From positions 1 through 57,744 of the forward strand of contig JAFWNJ010000029.1 of assembly GCA_017510425.1 (NCBI GenBank): a stretch of DNA of 57,744 nt, in the 5' to 3' direction. The stretch's first letter is position 1, and each line of letters begins with the position of its first letter. The stretch is from Candidatus Saccharimonadota bacterium. GTDB taxonomy: Bacteria; Patescibacteriota; Saccharimonadia; Saccharimonadales; Saccharimonadaceae. The position numbers and the translations under genes are program-made. The notes under the pieces were generated by a model. It was not told the origin of the DNA and did not search any database. It worked only from the letters and a program-made list of their open reading frames with translations. Positions 17,854-27,576 of this stretch are shown here, piece by piece.

Positions 17854-20835
17854 ATGGAAGCGATTTTACATTTTATTTTAATGCCAGTATTCTGGGTTCC
17901 AGTGGTAGGCATCTTGGGGGTTTTGACATTTTTGAATTATCGGAAGTTGCATAAGTTAAAAGTATTAAATGTCGACTCGGTCCTATTAATGCTAGAGATA
18001 CCTCGCACCAACGACAAGAAAGAGCTGGCCGCAGAGCAGCTATTCGCCTCACTACATGGTATTTTGCGCGATAAACAAGAGCTGAGAAGCTCTGGTGGAA
18101 TACAAGAGCATTTATCCTTTGAGATTGTGTCTACGGCTGGACAGATTCGTTTCTATGTGTGGGTACCAAAAATCCTACAGAGCTTTGTAGAGGGGCAGAT
18201 TTATTCCCAATATCCGACCGTGCAGATTTATAAAATGGATGATGACTATGTCGATAACAGGGAAAAGTACCCTGTTGCATATTCGGCAGAATTGGGACTG
18301 ATAGATAACGATGCCTTGCCGATTAAGACTTTCGAAAACTTTGAGGTTGATCCTTTGGCTGGTATTACTGGGACTCTGGCGAAGCTGAGCCCTGACAACT
18401 CAGAAGAATTATGGATTCAGATATTAATTAGGCCAATCCCCGATGACTGGCACAAAAACACCACCGATAAGTGGATTAGACGAGTTAAGTCCGGAACGAG
18501 GTCACTACTCGGTAGCACCGGGATCGATTGGACTTACATGGGAGAAATTCTCTTAGCCCTCTTCCGTCCACCAGCAGGAGGCACTGATTCTGAGGTAAAG
18601 GTTGAGTTATCTGAACGCGACAAGACCCGTATTGCAAAGGCCGAAGAGAAGGCGACTAAGCTTGGTTATGAAGTTAAGATTCGTTTGGCCTATTTAGGCC
18701 AGAACGAAACCGATGCCAGGCTCAATATGCAAGCCCTGGTCGGAACCTTTAAACAATTTAATTCTACCAATCTAAACGGCTTTAAGCAGCTCGGTGGAAG
18801 CTTCAATAAAAACGACTTAGATGCTTATAAAATGCGACAATTTTCTAACCGTGGCTTCATTCTCAATATCTCGGAGCTTGCCTCGGTGTACCATTTGCCA
18901 CATACGTCGGTCGAGACACCAAATATCGTCTGGGCCTCATCGAAAACCGCAGAGCCACCAGCGAAGCTTCCTCTACTAACCGGCGACGTATCTAACGATG
19001 AGAACATCTCGGCGTTTGGCCTGACTAATTTCCGCGGCATTAATCACCAGTTTGGGTTATTGCGCCGCGATCGTTCACGTCATATCTACATTATCGGACA
19101 GACTGGGGCCGGGAAAAGTGGTCTACTTGAGCTCTTGGCGCTCTCAGACATATTTTACAATCAGGGATATTGTATCATTGATCCGCATGGGGATTTTGCG
19201 ATTGATAATCTAAGGTTTGTGCCGGAGTCGCGCGTGAAGGATGTAATATATTTCAACCCGGCAGATACGGCTTTTCCGGTAGCCTTTAATCCACTTGAGG
19301 TGACCGACCCATCTAGGAAACCTAATATCTGTTCCGAGGTAATTGGGGTGCTAAAACGAATGTTTGGCGACTCGTGGGGACCGAGACTAGAGCACATATT
19401 GCGCTATACTCTACTGGCCCTGCTTGACCGACCTTCGACTACGCTTCTGGATATTTCTAGGTTACTTACCGATAAGGATTTCCGCAAGGAAACCCTGGAC
19501 TACTGTCAAGATGTGACGGTTCTACAATTCTGGAAACACGAATTTGGCCAGTGGAACGAGAAGCAGGTTAATGAATCGATTGCTCCAGTCCTAAATAAGG
19601 TCGGGGCCTTCACGGCTAATCCGATTATTCGTAATATCATTGGCCAGCCTAAATCATCGTTTAATATCCGCAAAATTATGGATGAAGGTAAGATTTTAGT
19701 AGTTAATCTATCTAAGGGTCTTATTGGTGAGGATAATGCTGCTATTCTGGGGGCATTTCTCGTCACCAAGGTACAGCTTGCTGCTATGTCGCGCTCAGAC
19801 ATCCCTGACGTAAAAGACAGGCGGCCATTCTATCTGTATGTGGACGAGTTTCAGAACTTTGCCACCGAATCATTTGCAGTGATCCTATCTGAAGCACGTA
19901 AATACGGCTTAAATCTTACGGTGGCAAACCAATATGTGGCACAGATGACCGACGAAGTACGCGATGCGGTATTTGGCAACGTGGGTACGACTATTTCATT
20001 CCGAGTCTCAGCCGATGATGCACCGATGCTTGTAAAGCAATTCGAACCGACCTTTGAGGAATCTGACCTGATTCAGCTCAACAATCGCCACTTTATCATC
20101 TCAATGATTATCAATGGCGAAAAAGCGCCGGCTTTCTCTGCTACTACCCTCTCGATACCAGATACGCCATCTGATAACTTCGATACTATCGTCGCTCATT
20201 CTCGAGAATACTATGCCAGACCAAGGCTCGAGGTCGAGCGTGAAATTCGCGAGACGATTGAGCAATCCGAGAAGTACAAGAAGGAGTTAGCTGATTCAGG
20301 GCGACAGGGAAGTGAACCCAAATTAGTAATTAATTCTAAAGCTAAACCAGCTCCAGGGGCGACTAGACAGAAGACAAAGAGCTCTACCGAACACATACCG
20401 AACACTAATTCTCCAAAGTCGCGGGCAGATTTAGTAAAGTCTGGGCTAAGTCCGAATGCTGCTGAAGGTAGAAGCAGCATGGGATTAAAAGATCTTGCTA
20501 ATCTAGTCGCAGAAAAAACTGAATCCGAAAAGGAAACTGTCAATAAACAAGAGTCCGCTAGCCAAGCCAACCCGGATAAGGAAGGGAAGCAAACTGATAA
20601 AAAATCCCATGCCAAGAGGAAGAAAAAGCATCGCAATAAGAAGACCACCCCTGTTGATAGCAAGAATTCCCCTTCTTCTTCCCCTGTTCGTCCAGAGATA
20701 GAATACCAGGAGAAGTCGACCGTCACTATCAACCCGTCCCATCAGGCTCTAACCCTGTCTACCCCTGTTAAGCGAACTGAGGACTTCGCACCTAAAGATA
20801 ATTCGGTTGACGGATTCTTAAGTGTAAAACACTAG
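17854..20835 (+). CDS. VirD4/TraG-like membrane ATPase
   Basis: 993 residues. One N-terminal hydrophobic helix (about 5-27) is followed by a 350-residue region rich in strands and an ATPase domain. Walker A is GQTGAGKS (415-422); Walker B is YLYVDEFQNF with Asp664-Glu665. CIIDPHGDFAID and VANQYVAQMTDEVRDAVFGNVGT are typical of the HerA/TraG/VirD4 coupling-protein group, which pumps DNA or protein across membranes using ATP. The last 200 residues are low-complexity and Lys/Ser-rich, probably disordered. Proteins of this kind are common in CPR genomes, where the rest of the type IV system is often reduced; no other secretion genes are seen here. Confidence 0.85.
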   Translation: MEAILHFILMPVFWVPVVGILGVLTFLNYRKLHKLKVLNVDSVLLMLEIPRTNDKKELAAEQLFASLHGILRDKQELRSSGGIQEHLSFEIVSTAGQIRFYVWVPKILQSFVEGQIYSQYPTVQIYKMDDDYVDNREKYPVAYSAELGLIDNDALPIKTFENFEVDPLAGITGTLAKLSPDNSEELWIQILIRPIPDDWHKNTTDKWIRRVKSGTRSLLGSTGIDWTYMGEILLALFRPPAGGTDSEVKVELSERDKTRIAKAEEKATKLGYEVKIRLAYLGQNETDARLNMQALVGTFKQFNSTNLNGFKQLGGSFNKNDLDAYKMRQFSNRGFILNISELASVYHLPHTSVETPNIVWASSKTAEPPAKLPLLTGDVSNDENISAFGLTNFRGINHQFGLLRRDRSRHIYIIGQTGAGKSGLLELLALSDIFYNQGYCIIDPHGDFAIDNLRFVPESRVKDVIYFNPADTAFPVAFNPLEVTDPSRKPNICSEVIGVLKRMFGDSWGPRLEHILRYTLLALLDRPSTTLLDISRLLTDKDFRKETLDYCQDVTVLQFWKHEFGQWNEKQVNESIAPVLNKVGAFTANPIIRNIIGQPKSSFNIRKIMDEGKILVVNLSKGLIGEDNAAILGAFLVTKVQLAAMSRSDIPDVKDRRPFYLYVDEFQNFATESFAVILSEARKYGLNLTVANQYVAQMTDEVRDAVFGNVGTTISFRVSADDAPMLVKQFEPTFEESDLIQLNNRHFIISMIINGEKAPAFSATTLSIPDTPSDNFDTIVAHSREYYARPRLEVEREIRETIEQSEKYKKELADSGRQGSEPKLVINSKAKPAPGATRQKTKSSTEHIPNTNSPKSRADLVKSGLSPNAAEGRSSMGLKDLANLVAEKTESEKETVNKQESASQANPDKEGKQTDKKSHAKRKKKHRNKKTTPVDSKNSPSSSPVRPEIEYQEKSTVTINPSHQALTLSTPVKRTEDFAPKDNSVDGFLSVKH

Positions 20836-21592
20836 TTTCTTTAGAATCATACGAGAAGAGAAAAAGAATTAAGAATTAGGCTTTGAAAAGTCAGAATTTT
20901 GGAGGCAAAAATCAGCCGCGACATGCTTCATTACAATTATGGTTTTAATGTCGCACAATACACATTTTTAGACATAAGCACTTTGGGTTTGGGACGGTTA
21001 AGTTATCGTGAGTCGTGATAGCAAGTGGTCTTTGATAGGTTATTTAAGAAACTAAACAAGATTTGTTATGTTGTGATTATTATCAAAATCCCAGTGCATG
21101 AGCGCCTTACTCGTTGACCATTTTATCCTCTCAATATCATCAATTTAAGCATACCCAACAACAAAGTACTTTCAGGACACGCTCCGGGCCGCTCTGGCCA
21201 AGTCCTCATGTTCCTGAAAGCACTTTGTTTGTTGGGCTTAAAATATGCTTAAATTGATGATATTAAAACACCCTATCAAAGACCCTACAATTATTCGATA
21301 ACTCCTTAAGGGTTCACGGTCGTATTTAGTCGGCTTTTGGCCATTTTTGCCAAATTCCGCCAGATTTTGCTGAATTTGACTTTTCCCCGTTTTTATTTCC
21401 CTATTTGTCTTTTTTCCCTGTTTTTGCTTATGCCTGACATATTAATATCTATCGAGGCTCGAAAAAGTTAGAACAAAAACCGAACATAAAGCAGGGCATT
21501 ACGGAATTACACTCTAGAACAAAAACCGAACACTGCCCTGGCTGACGAATATACCATTTGTCTAGACTGATAAGGTTCAGCGCGCTAGTTAA
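20836..21592 (+). other. 757-bp gene-free region between convergent genes, rich in nested palindromes
   Basis: I see no credible ORF. The region holds palindromic element A1 (21133-21264). Around A1 are two further inverted pairs, GGTCTTTGATAGG (21027-21039) with its complement at 21272-21284, and AGTTATCG (21001-21008) with CGATAACT (21296-21303). Further right, AGAACAAAAACCGAACA occurs twice, at about 21471 and 21513, within an outer AGCAGGGCA/TGCCCTGGCT pair. Confidence 0.6.
21133..21264 (+). repeat. Palindromic element family A, copy A1
   Basis: 132 bases. The outer 21-bp arms (21133-21153 and 21244-21264) are perfectly complementary. They differ from other copies (ATCAATTTAAGCAT instead of TTAACTTAAGCAT) but keep the pairing. 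Inside is the shared core CCCAACAACAAAGTACTTTCAGGA and its partner, around a loop with CACGCTCCGGGCCGCTCTGG. The right arm carries the copy-conserved bulge TTAAA. Confidence 0.9.
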
Positions 21593-22213
21593 CTATTTCC
21601 AATATGCCTTGCCGTCGATACGGAGATCGATGTATTCAAAATCGACTATTCCCTGTTCTTCCAGATAGTGGAGCATGCGGTCAGCATCTTCGGCAGTGAC
21701 ACCGGCGCCACGATCGATGATGGTTTTTAGGTAGCCAGTGTAATGCTCCAGATAAATATCGACTTCACGAATACTATGAAGCCGAATGACGGCCTTGATT
21801 GGCTGATAGCCTAGTTCCTTTAGATCATATTCAATCTGGCCAATGTATTCCCTCATGCGACTCGTGATACTGCCGCCAGAGGCGGAAGCTTCGTCTATGA
21901 TTTCGATGCTGGGGCTATAATCAATCACACCAGTATTAGTATCGGTAGGCTCGCCTTCGGACGGTTCTTTGCTCTGACTAATGAAGTGAATCAGAAGACT
22001 AATGATTGTGATGATAATGACGACGAAGATTAAGGTGACAATGATAAAACGAAGGACTTTCTTTCGCTTGTCTTTCTTGCGGGCAGCGGCGCGCTCGTTA
22101 GAGGTCTCGAGCTTTTCTCTTGCCTCACCAATAGTGCGACCCAAGCGGAGAGTAGACTTCTTGTGCTCGTGACGACGAGCTAGTTTAGGGGGCTGGTCAG
22201 TAGACTCTGGCAT
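21593..22213 (-). CDS. FtsQ/DivIB-like division protein (reduced)
   Basis: 206 residues. A basic cytoplasmic region (1-67) is followed by one transmembrane helix (about 68-92) and a short outer domain ending FEYIDLRIDGKAYWK. That ending resembles the FtsQ C-terminus (…DLR…G…K). Its position as the last gene after murG fits the usual murG-ftsQ order. It is smaller than typical FtsQ (about 250-280), and a full POTRA domain is not obvious. FtsQ links FtsL/FtsB to the divisome. The start lies three bases after the murG stop, so it is co-transcribed. The call rests on context plus the C-terminal motif. Confidence 0.6.
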   Translation of the reverse strand: MPESTDQPPKLARRHEHKKSTLRLGRTIGEAREKLETSNERAAARKKDKRKKVLRFIIVTLIFVVIIITIISLLIHFISQSKEPSEGEPTDTNTGVIDYSPSIEIIDEASASGGSITSRMREYIGQIEYDLKELGYQPIKAVIRLHSIREVDIYLEHYTGYLKTIIDRGAGVTAEDADRMLHYLEEQGIVDFEYIDLRIDGKAYWK

Positions 22214-22216
22214 TCC

Positions 22217-23443
22217 TTAAGCTTCCTCCAGAATAATGCGCGCTAAATGCTTTGCGGCTCCAATTTTAGCTTCGGTTGCGAGTTTATCAGCCATATCGGC
22301 CCGGAGGCGGGGTGATTTGATTAGGTGATGAATCTCTTGCAAAAGCAGGTTGGGTTCTTCCATCATCTTAGCATCACCAATTACTGCTGCAGCACCGAGT
22401 TCTTTGAGGCGCTCGGCATTCTTGACCTGATGTGCACCAGGGAGACGTTCAAACGGCACCAGAATCGTGGCTTTGCCTAGCGCCGCCATTTCGGCGATTG
22501 TAGTGGCCCCAGCGCGAGACACGACCACATCGGCTGCACCCATTAACTCGTTCATAGTGGTATTAAATTCCCACATCCGGAAGTTAGATTCCAGGTTGGC
22601 GTTCTCCCAGTTCTCATATTGTTTAAGGTCAATCATGTCTTCGTAATGCTTGCGACCAGCCACCAGGCCAACTGATGTAAACTGAAGCAGCTCTGGCAGG
22701 ATGGCCCGCGTGGCTTCGTTGAGATTCTCTGAGCCTTGAGAACCGCCAGTAATTACAACGAGTGGTTTCTCAGGATTAAAGGAAAAGGCTTCCTTATAGG
22801 ACATCTGTTTCATAAGGCTGACTTTCTTAAACTCTGGACTCACTGGAATGCCGGTCCAGATATAGTTTGGATGCTTTTCCTGCATTTCCCTAGAAATAGG
22901 CATGCCGAAAGCGACTTTTCTAGCCTTCTTCATCAAGATACGGTTGGCAAGGCCAGCCACAGCATCGGACTCGTGGATGATGTAGGAGATTTTAAAACAT
23001 CTGGCCGCTAGACCCACCGGCAAACAAACATAGCCACCCTTCAAGAAAATTACATTCGGCCTGGTGTTTTTATGGGCAAGGCGACAGAATGCGACAATTA
23101 GGCCAGACAAAAACCCGAGAAAACCGAGAAAATTCCCCCAGACTAAATCCTTCAAAGTAACACCTAAATGGATGAAATAATCCTTAAATTTCCAATTAGA
23201 ATACCGGTGGAACTTCCCGGCTGGGATGCGACGGACACGAATGTATGGAGTCTTTTTATGACGTACTTCTTCACCCCATTCGACACCGATTTCGGTGGTG
23301 AGCTTGGTGACATTCTTATAATACTTAAAGTCGGTCCAAAACTCGATTTCGGCACGCGGTTTCAGATTGATTATTTCACGAACTACGGCGACGGCTGGCG
23401 TGATGTGTCCCCCTGAGCCGCCTCCGACTACTAATATCTTCAT
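22217..23443 (-). CDS. murG: UDP-GlcNAc transferase MurG
   Basis: 408 residues. MKILVVGGGSGGHITPAVAV is the diagnostic glycine-rich N-terminus. The C-terminal sugar-nucleotide site is seen in VVITGGSQGSENLN, VVSRAGATTIAEMAALGKATILVPF and the GAHQVKNAERL helix. It converts lipid I to lipid II at the inner face of the membrane. It is longer than E. coli MurG (355), mainly through an insertion around residues 55-110. Its start lies inside the 3' end of ftsW, with a 68-base overlap, so translation is probably coupled. Confidence 0.95.
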   Translation of the reverse strand: MKILVVGGGSGGHITPAVAVVREIINLKPRAEIEFWTDFKYYKNVTKLTTEIGVEWGEEVRHKKTPYIRVRRIPAGKFHRYSNWKFKDYFIHLGVTLKDLVWGNFLGFLGFLSGLIVAFCRLAHKNTRPNVIFLKGGYVCLPVGLAARCFKISYIIHESDAVAGLANRILMKKARKVAFGMPISREMQEKHPNYIWTGIPVSPEFKKVSLMKQMSYKEAFSFNPEKPLVVITGGSQGSENLNEATRAILPELLQFTSVGLVAGRKHYEDMIDLKQYENWENANLESNFRMWEFNTTMNELMGAADVVVSRAGATTIAEMAALGKATILVPFERLPGAHQVKNAERLKELGAAAVIGDAKMMEEPNLLLQEIHHLIKSPRLRADMADKLATEAKIGAAKHLARIILEEA

Positions 23444-24602
23444 GCTTGATTACCTCTCTACTAGTATAACACGAAAGTTGCAAAACGAGACCGATTGCGA
23501 ATGCAACAAATAGCATACTGGTGCCACCATACGAGATTAACGGCAGAGTAATGCCAGTAACTGGAACTAGGCCGGTCATCGCCATGATGTTCACCACGAC
23601 TCCGGCTAAGACCCAGGAAAAAACGCCAACAATGATTAATTTGCTGTCGTCCGAATCAGCATGCTCGGCGACTTTTAACATGCGGAGTAAGATGGCGGTA
23701 AAAGCTAGCAAAATCAAAAGTAATCCAATAAAACCAAAAGTCTCACCCATAATGGCAAAGACTGAGTCGTTGATAGACTCTGGTAAATAACCGGTGGCCT
23801 GGACGGAATTGCCGATTCCGACACCGAAGAATCCACCTGTACCGATAGCTAGCATTGCATTGTCGACATGATAGGTCGAGTCGGACGATTCCCCATTGGT
23901 TAGTGTTGATAGCCAGGCATCCACTCGTGCCATACGGTGGCTCGATGTGGCGACGGCTCCGACCGCAAAAACAATGGTCAGTGCGAGCATGATTAGATAT
24001 TGATATGCAGGCACACCGGATATCAGTAACATGCCGAAGATAATTGACACCAGTGTTACACCAGTGCCCAAATCACCCTGCGCTATAACTACTAGAAATA
24101 ACGATAATCCACATACAATTAAGAGCGGTAGCCAGAATTCTTTCCATTTACCGATACTACCTTCGGATTTTTTGCGCGACAAGAAGTCGGCCAGGTAAAT
24201 AACGGTGGCCAACTTAAGAAACTCGGCGGGCTGAAAACTAAGATTGCCGAGATTGAACCAGCGACACTCACCTAGCTCACATCTTGCCAGGCTGGAGCCA
24301 GTCAGAGCGAGCAGCCAGAGTAAACCAGACAAAACTAGCGCCACAACCATAATCGGCTTAGCGTATTTTTGCAGATATTTGTATGGTATAACTTTAAAAG
24401 CGATGAAAAAGGCGACCAGCGATAGAACGACAGAACGTAATTGTCCAATAAAGAAGTAGTTCGGGTCATAGTCAGTACCATAAGTATTATTTAACACATT
24501 GGCGCGCATTGGGCCGATAGCGTAAATAATGATTAGACCGATGGCCATTAGAATGATAGTTGAAAACAAAATTACCAAATCTGATTTGTGTTTGCGATTC
24601 AT
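23376..24602 (-). CDS. ftsW: SEDS glycosyltransferase FtsW
   Basis: 408 residues with about ten membrane helices. The signature PVTGITLPLISYGGTSMLF near the C-terminus and the ECRWFNLGNLSFQPAEFLKLA motif are those of SEDS proteins (FtsW/RodA), which polymerise lipid II with a partner PBP. Position between mraY and murG favours FtsW. The start overlaps the mraY stop as TAATG, an arrangement for reinitiation. The last residues are Ser/Arg-rich and are encoded within the overlap with murG. Confidence 0.93.
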   Translation of the reverse strand: MNRKHKSDLVILFSTIILMAIGLIIIYAIGPMRANVLNNTYGTDYDPNYFFIGQLRSVVLSLVAFFIAFKVIPYKYLQKYAKPIMVVALVLSGLLWLLALTGSSLARCELGECRWFNLGNLSFQPAEFLKLATVIYLADFLSRKKSEGSIGKWKEFWLPLLIVCGLSLFLVVIAQGDLGTGVTLVSIIFGMLLISGVPAYQYLIMLALTIVFAVGAVATSSHRMARVDAWLSTLTNGESSDSTYHVDNAMLAIGTGGFFGVGIGNSVQATGYLPESINDSVFAIMGETFGFIGLLLILLAFTAILLRMLKVAEHADSDDSKLIIVGVFSWVLAGVVVNIMAMTGLVPVTGITLPLISYGGTSMLFVAFAIGLVLQLSCYTSREVIKHEDISSRRRLRGTHHASRRRSS

Positions 24603-25624
24603 TAGATAGCGCCTCCGGTGGCGGCGATAAAGATACCCAGAATAGCGCAGACACCGGCAACAATCCAGAAACGCATGACGATTTTAGCTTCACCCCAACC
24701 TAGGGCTTCTAGATGGTGGTGGAGTGGGGCGGAAATGAAAACTTTACGATGAAAAAACTTCTTCGAAGCCAGCTGAATCAAGCTGGAGCCAGCCTCAATC
24801 ACGAACGGAAGACCAATAATCGGTAACAAAAGAAAAGCATTAGTCATCATGGAGACCACACCCAGCCCAGCACCAAGCGCGAATGAACCGGTATCACCCA
24901 TCATAAAGCGTGCGGGCGGCACATTGAACCAAACATAGGACAAAAGCCAGCCCACAACAGTGAGACAAAAGCCAAATAGCAGCACATTGCCCTGTAAGAG
25001 CGCAATTACGCCGTATGCTGCATAAGATATCATGGAAAGGCCACCAGATAGACCATCTAGACCGTCTGAGATATTAACAGCATTGGACGTAGCTACCACG
25101 GCGAAGGCAAAGATAATAATCATCCAAACCGTACCGATGTCGAAATCGCCGATGAATGGCACCCTAATATCCGTCCAGCCAAGCTTGACCGAGAAGAACC
25201 AGCCCAGAGTCAGGCCTACTATTGTGATTAGTAAGAATTTCACCGGGCCACGTAGGCCAGCGGCCCCACGCCCACTACCAAAAATATTAATTACATCGTC
25301 AATTACGCCGACCAAAGCGCCGCCGAGGAAACCGATTAAAGGTAGCCAGGTCTGGCCGCGATCAAGGTTAAAAAGCCAAGTCACCGCAGTAACTGCTATA
25401 ACACCTATGAGCCCGGCCATGGTTGGGAAAACGTGTTTAAACTTGTGCGCATGAAGTCTACGCATGACTGGCAAATCTTTGCCATCAACCGTGGTTTGTT
25501 TTTGTTTCTTCCAGAATTTATACTTGTATGCAAAGTGAGTGTAGAACGGAGTTAATGCCATTGAGAATAGGAATCCGCAAAGAGCTAGTAAGAGTCCGTG
25601 AAAAATATCATCATTCATTGTCAT
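24602..25624 (-). CDS. mraY: Phospho-MurNAc-pentapeptide transferase MraY
   Basis: 340 residues, about ten helices. Diagnostic segments are SNAVNISDGLDGLSGGL, the RFMMGDTGSFALGAGLG aspartates, and APLHHHLEALGW near the end. It transfers phospho-MurNAc-pentapeptide onto undecaprenyl phosphate to make lipid I. The start at 25624 (MTMNDDIFHG) is set by a -10 box six bases upstream; a longer frame to 25642 would run through that promoter. Confidence 0.96.
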   Translation of the reverse strand: MTMNDDIFHGLLLALCGFLFSMALTPFYTHFAYKYKFWKKQKQTTVDGKDLPVMRRLHAHKFKHVFPTMAGLIGVIAVTAVTWLFNLDRGQTWLPLIGFLGGALVGVIDDVINIFGSGRGAAGLRGPVKFLLITIVGLTLGWFFSVKLGWTDIRVPFIGDFDIGTVWMIIIFAFAVVATSNAVNISDGLDGLSGGLSMISYAAYGVIALLQGNVLLFGFCLTVVGWLLSYVWFNVPPARFMMGDTGSFALGAGLGVVSMMTNAFLLLPIIGLPFVIEAGSSLIQLASKKFFHRKVFISAPLHHHLEALGWGEAKIVMRFWIVAGVCAILGIFIAATGGAI

Positions 25625-25636
25625 AAGCCTATTATA
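25625..25636 (-). promoter_or_regulatory. Leaderless-type promoter of mraY
   Basis: On the minus strand TGG-TATAAT (25631-25636), six bases, ATG at 25624. It provides an internal promoter within the division cluster. Confidence 0.7.
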
Positions 25637-25661
25637 CCACATGTCGACATATATTTTTTAC

Positions 25662-25712
25662 TGGACGGGTCCTGTCGGCGCTTTCTTCCCCCTTCAGCGC
25701 CGTCACCCGTCC
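25662..25712 (-). repeat. Palindromic element family B, copy B1 (short form)
   Basis: GGACGGGT/ACCCGTCC outer stem, conserved CCTGTC and GTC bulges, inner stem GGCGCT/AGCGCC and loop TTCTTCCCCCTTC. It lacks the inner C/G hairpin of B2 and B3; the difference equals a deletion between two CCCCC repeats. It lies between the ftsI stop and the mraY promoter. Its sequence is written here as on the + strand. Confidence 0.8.
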
Positions 25713-25725
25713 ATATGAAATACTA

Positions 25726-27576
25726 TCAAGCATCACCAGGTTTAATCTTATAATAATCAATGACATAATTCGAGACGCGGTCGAAGAGGTCCATAGCTTC
25801 GCCAGAGCCGATGGATTCGCCTTCGCCCCACATTTTAACCATGACGACATACTCTGGCATGCCACCGCTCGGAGCGATGAAGCCAATATAAGAACCAACT
25901 AGCTCTGCAAAGGAATCATCATAGGCACCATCTCTTACGACCTGGGCGGTACCGGATTTGCCGCCAATGTCGTAACCAAGCCGATCAACGCCTTGTCTGA
26001 CCTTGTAGTTACGGTTATGAATTAGCATTTCGCGCATCATGGCAGAGGTTTCGTCGGACAGAATCTTATCTTCGATAGGCTCTGTTAATTCTTCTCCTTG
26101 AGCGGGTCCTGCCGTCTTCTCTTCCCCCGCTCGGCTCTCGCGGGGGACCCCCTTCGAAGACGTCACCCGCTCTAAAGCAGATTCATCGTCACCCGCCCAT
26201 GCGATATCTTTCACCACCACTGACGGGGTGCGCCAAGTGCCACCATTCACTACAGCTGAGAAGGCGGTGGCGGTTTGGAGCATGGTGATGCCTAAGTTTT
26301 GGCCGAAGGTGATGTTTGCGTAGGTGGAGTCGCGGCCCCAGCCTTCATTAGGATCAGGGATGTAGCCTTCGGCTTCAAACAGCTCGAAGCCAGTAGTGTT
26401 ACCTAGGCGGAATTTATTATGGTAATAATCAAACAGCCTTTCCCTACCCTGCTGAGTGATTTGGTTAGGGTCATCGCCGAGTAGTTTTAGGGCGTAAATC
26501 GAGCCGGTGTTAAGTGACCAATACAGAGCATCTCGCATCGTTAGTGTACCGTACAGACTAGCACGAGTCTCGGCATTCCAAATCTTCCAGCCATCAATTT
26601 CCTCGTAATGCTGATTAAAATAGGTGGTTTCGGGAGTCATTTTGCCTTCATTAATTGCGGCCGAGAAAGCAAAAGTTTTACAGATCGATGCCGGCTCATA
26701 TGGCATGTCTACAGTGTAATTATTAAAAACAGATGCATCCTCAACGCTACTATAATTAGCGGGATCATAGTTAGGCAGATTTGCCATGGCGAGAACCTGA
26801 CTCGTATTAGGATCCATCACTAGCACCGAGGCGTTACTGGCTGGAGTATTATTAATTGCATCTAGGGCAAGGTCTTCGACGCCCTTTTCTAGGCCGCGAT
26901 CGATTGTCAAGACGATGTTTTCGCCATCCTCGGCAGGGATTTTGGTGTTTTCGTTCCCTATTGACAAAGCGACTTTATTAACGTCAGCTGTGGTTTTTAA
27001 AAGCCCGTCTTTACCCGCTAGAATCTGATTCAGAGACCCCTCGACACCGTATTGGCCTTGGCCATCGGCATTGACAAAACCAAGCAGCCCGGAGGCCAGT
27101 TCACCTTCTGGGTAGACACGCTGATTGGTCTTCTTTAACCAAATCGCTGGAGTCTCAGTGGCGATGATTTTTTCAGCGGTTTCGCGCGGTACGTTCTTCG
27201 CTACGATGGCATACCTTAATCCTTCATGGCTATAGATATCATCCAAATCGACGATCTGATAATCCTTGGCATACTCATTTAAAACATTCGTGATGTCTTC
27301 TTGCTTAGTGATAGCCGGGTCAATAATGATTTGATAAGTGGTTTGATTTAGGACCACAGCAACTGGTTCGCCATGATCCATCATATATATTTCACCGCGC
27401 TTCGCGACAATAGTCTCCAGGAGCGTGTGCTGCTCACTGGCCTTAGCCACCCAGGCGTCATGTTCGATAATTTGAATAAAAAATAACCTAGCTGCAATTA
27501 TAAGCATAGCAACTAGGACTAGGTTTCTTAAAATATGGAATCTGCGCTGGGTAGATTTGTAATTATTCTTTGACAT
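25726..27576 (-). CDS. ftsI: Division-type penicillin-binding protein (FtsI/PBP2)
   Basis: 616 residues. One N-terminal transmembrane helix (about 14-30), then a class B PBP dimerisation domain with KRGEIYMMDHG, then the transpeptidase. The active site has Ser297-x-x-Lys300 (PASICK), Ser354-Leu-Asn356 and Lys540-Ser-Gly-Thr (GGKSGTAQ). It crosslinks septal peptidoglycan with FtsW. Residues about 468-492 (KGVPRESRAGEEKTAGPAQ and flanks) are encoded by palindromic element B2 and lie between the SxN and KSG motifs, so the protein carries a repeat-derived loop. It overlaps the ftsL-like gene by 14 bases. Confidence 0.94.
   Translation of the reverse strand: MSKNNYKSTQRRFHILRNLVLVAMLIIAARLFFIQIIEHDAWVAKASEQHTLLETIVAKRGEIYMMDHGEPVAVVLNQTTYQIIIDPAITKQEDITNVLNEYAKDYQIVDLDDIYSHEGLRYAIVAKNVPRETAEKIIATETPAIWLKKTNQRVYPEGELASGLLGFVNADGQGQYGVEGSLNQILAGKDGLLKTTADVNKVALSIGNENTKIPAEDGENIVLTIDRGLEKGVEDLALDAINNTPASNASVLVMDPNTSQVLAMANLPNYDPANYSSVEDASVFNNYTVDMPYEPASICKTFAFSAAINEGKMTPETTYFNQHYEEIDGWKIWNAETRASLYGTLTMRDALYWSLNTGSIYALKLLGDDPNQITQQGRERLFDYYHNKFRLGNTTGFELFEAEGYIPDPNEGWGRDSTYANITFGQNLGITMLQTATAFSAVVNGGTWRTPSVVVKDIAWAGDDESALERVTSSKGVPRESRAGEEKTAGPAQGEELTEPIEDKILSDETSAMMREMLIHNRNYKVRQGVDRLGYDIGGKSGTAQVVRDGAYDDSFAELVGSYIGFIAPSGGMPEYVVMVKMWGEGESIGSGEAMDLFDRVSNYVIDYYKIKPGDA
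26100..26172 (-). repeat. Palindromic element family B, copy B2, inside ftsI
   Basis: 73 bases (described as on the + strand): GAGCGGGT/ACCCGCTC, bulges CCTGCC and GTC, inner stem GTCTTC/GAAGAC, then a hairpin CCCCCGC/GCGGGGG with loop TCGGCTCTC. The central 36 bases are the same as in B3. The reading frame of ftsI stays open through it. Confidence 0.88.
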
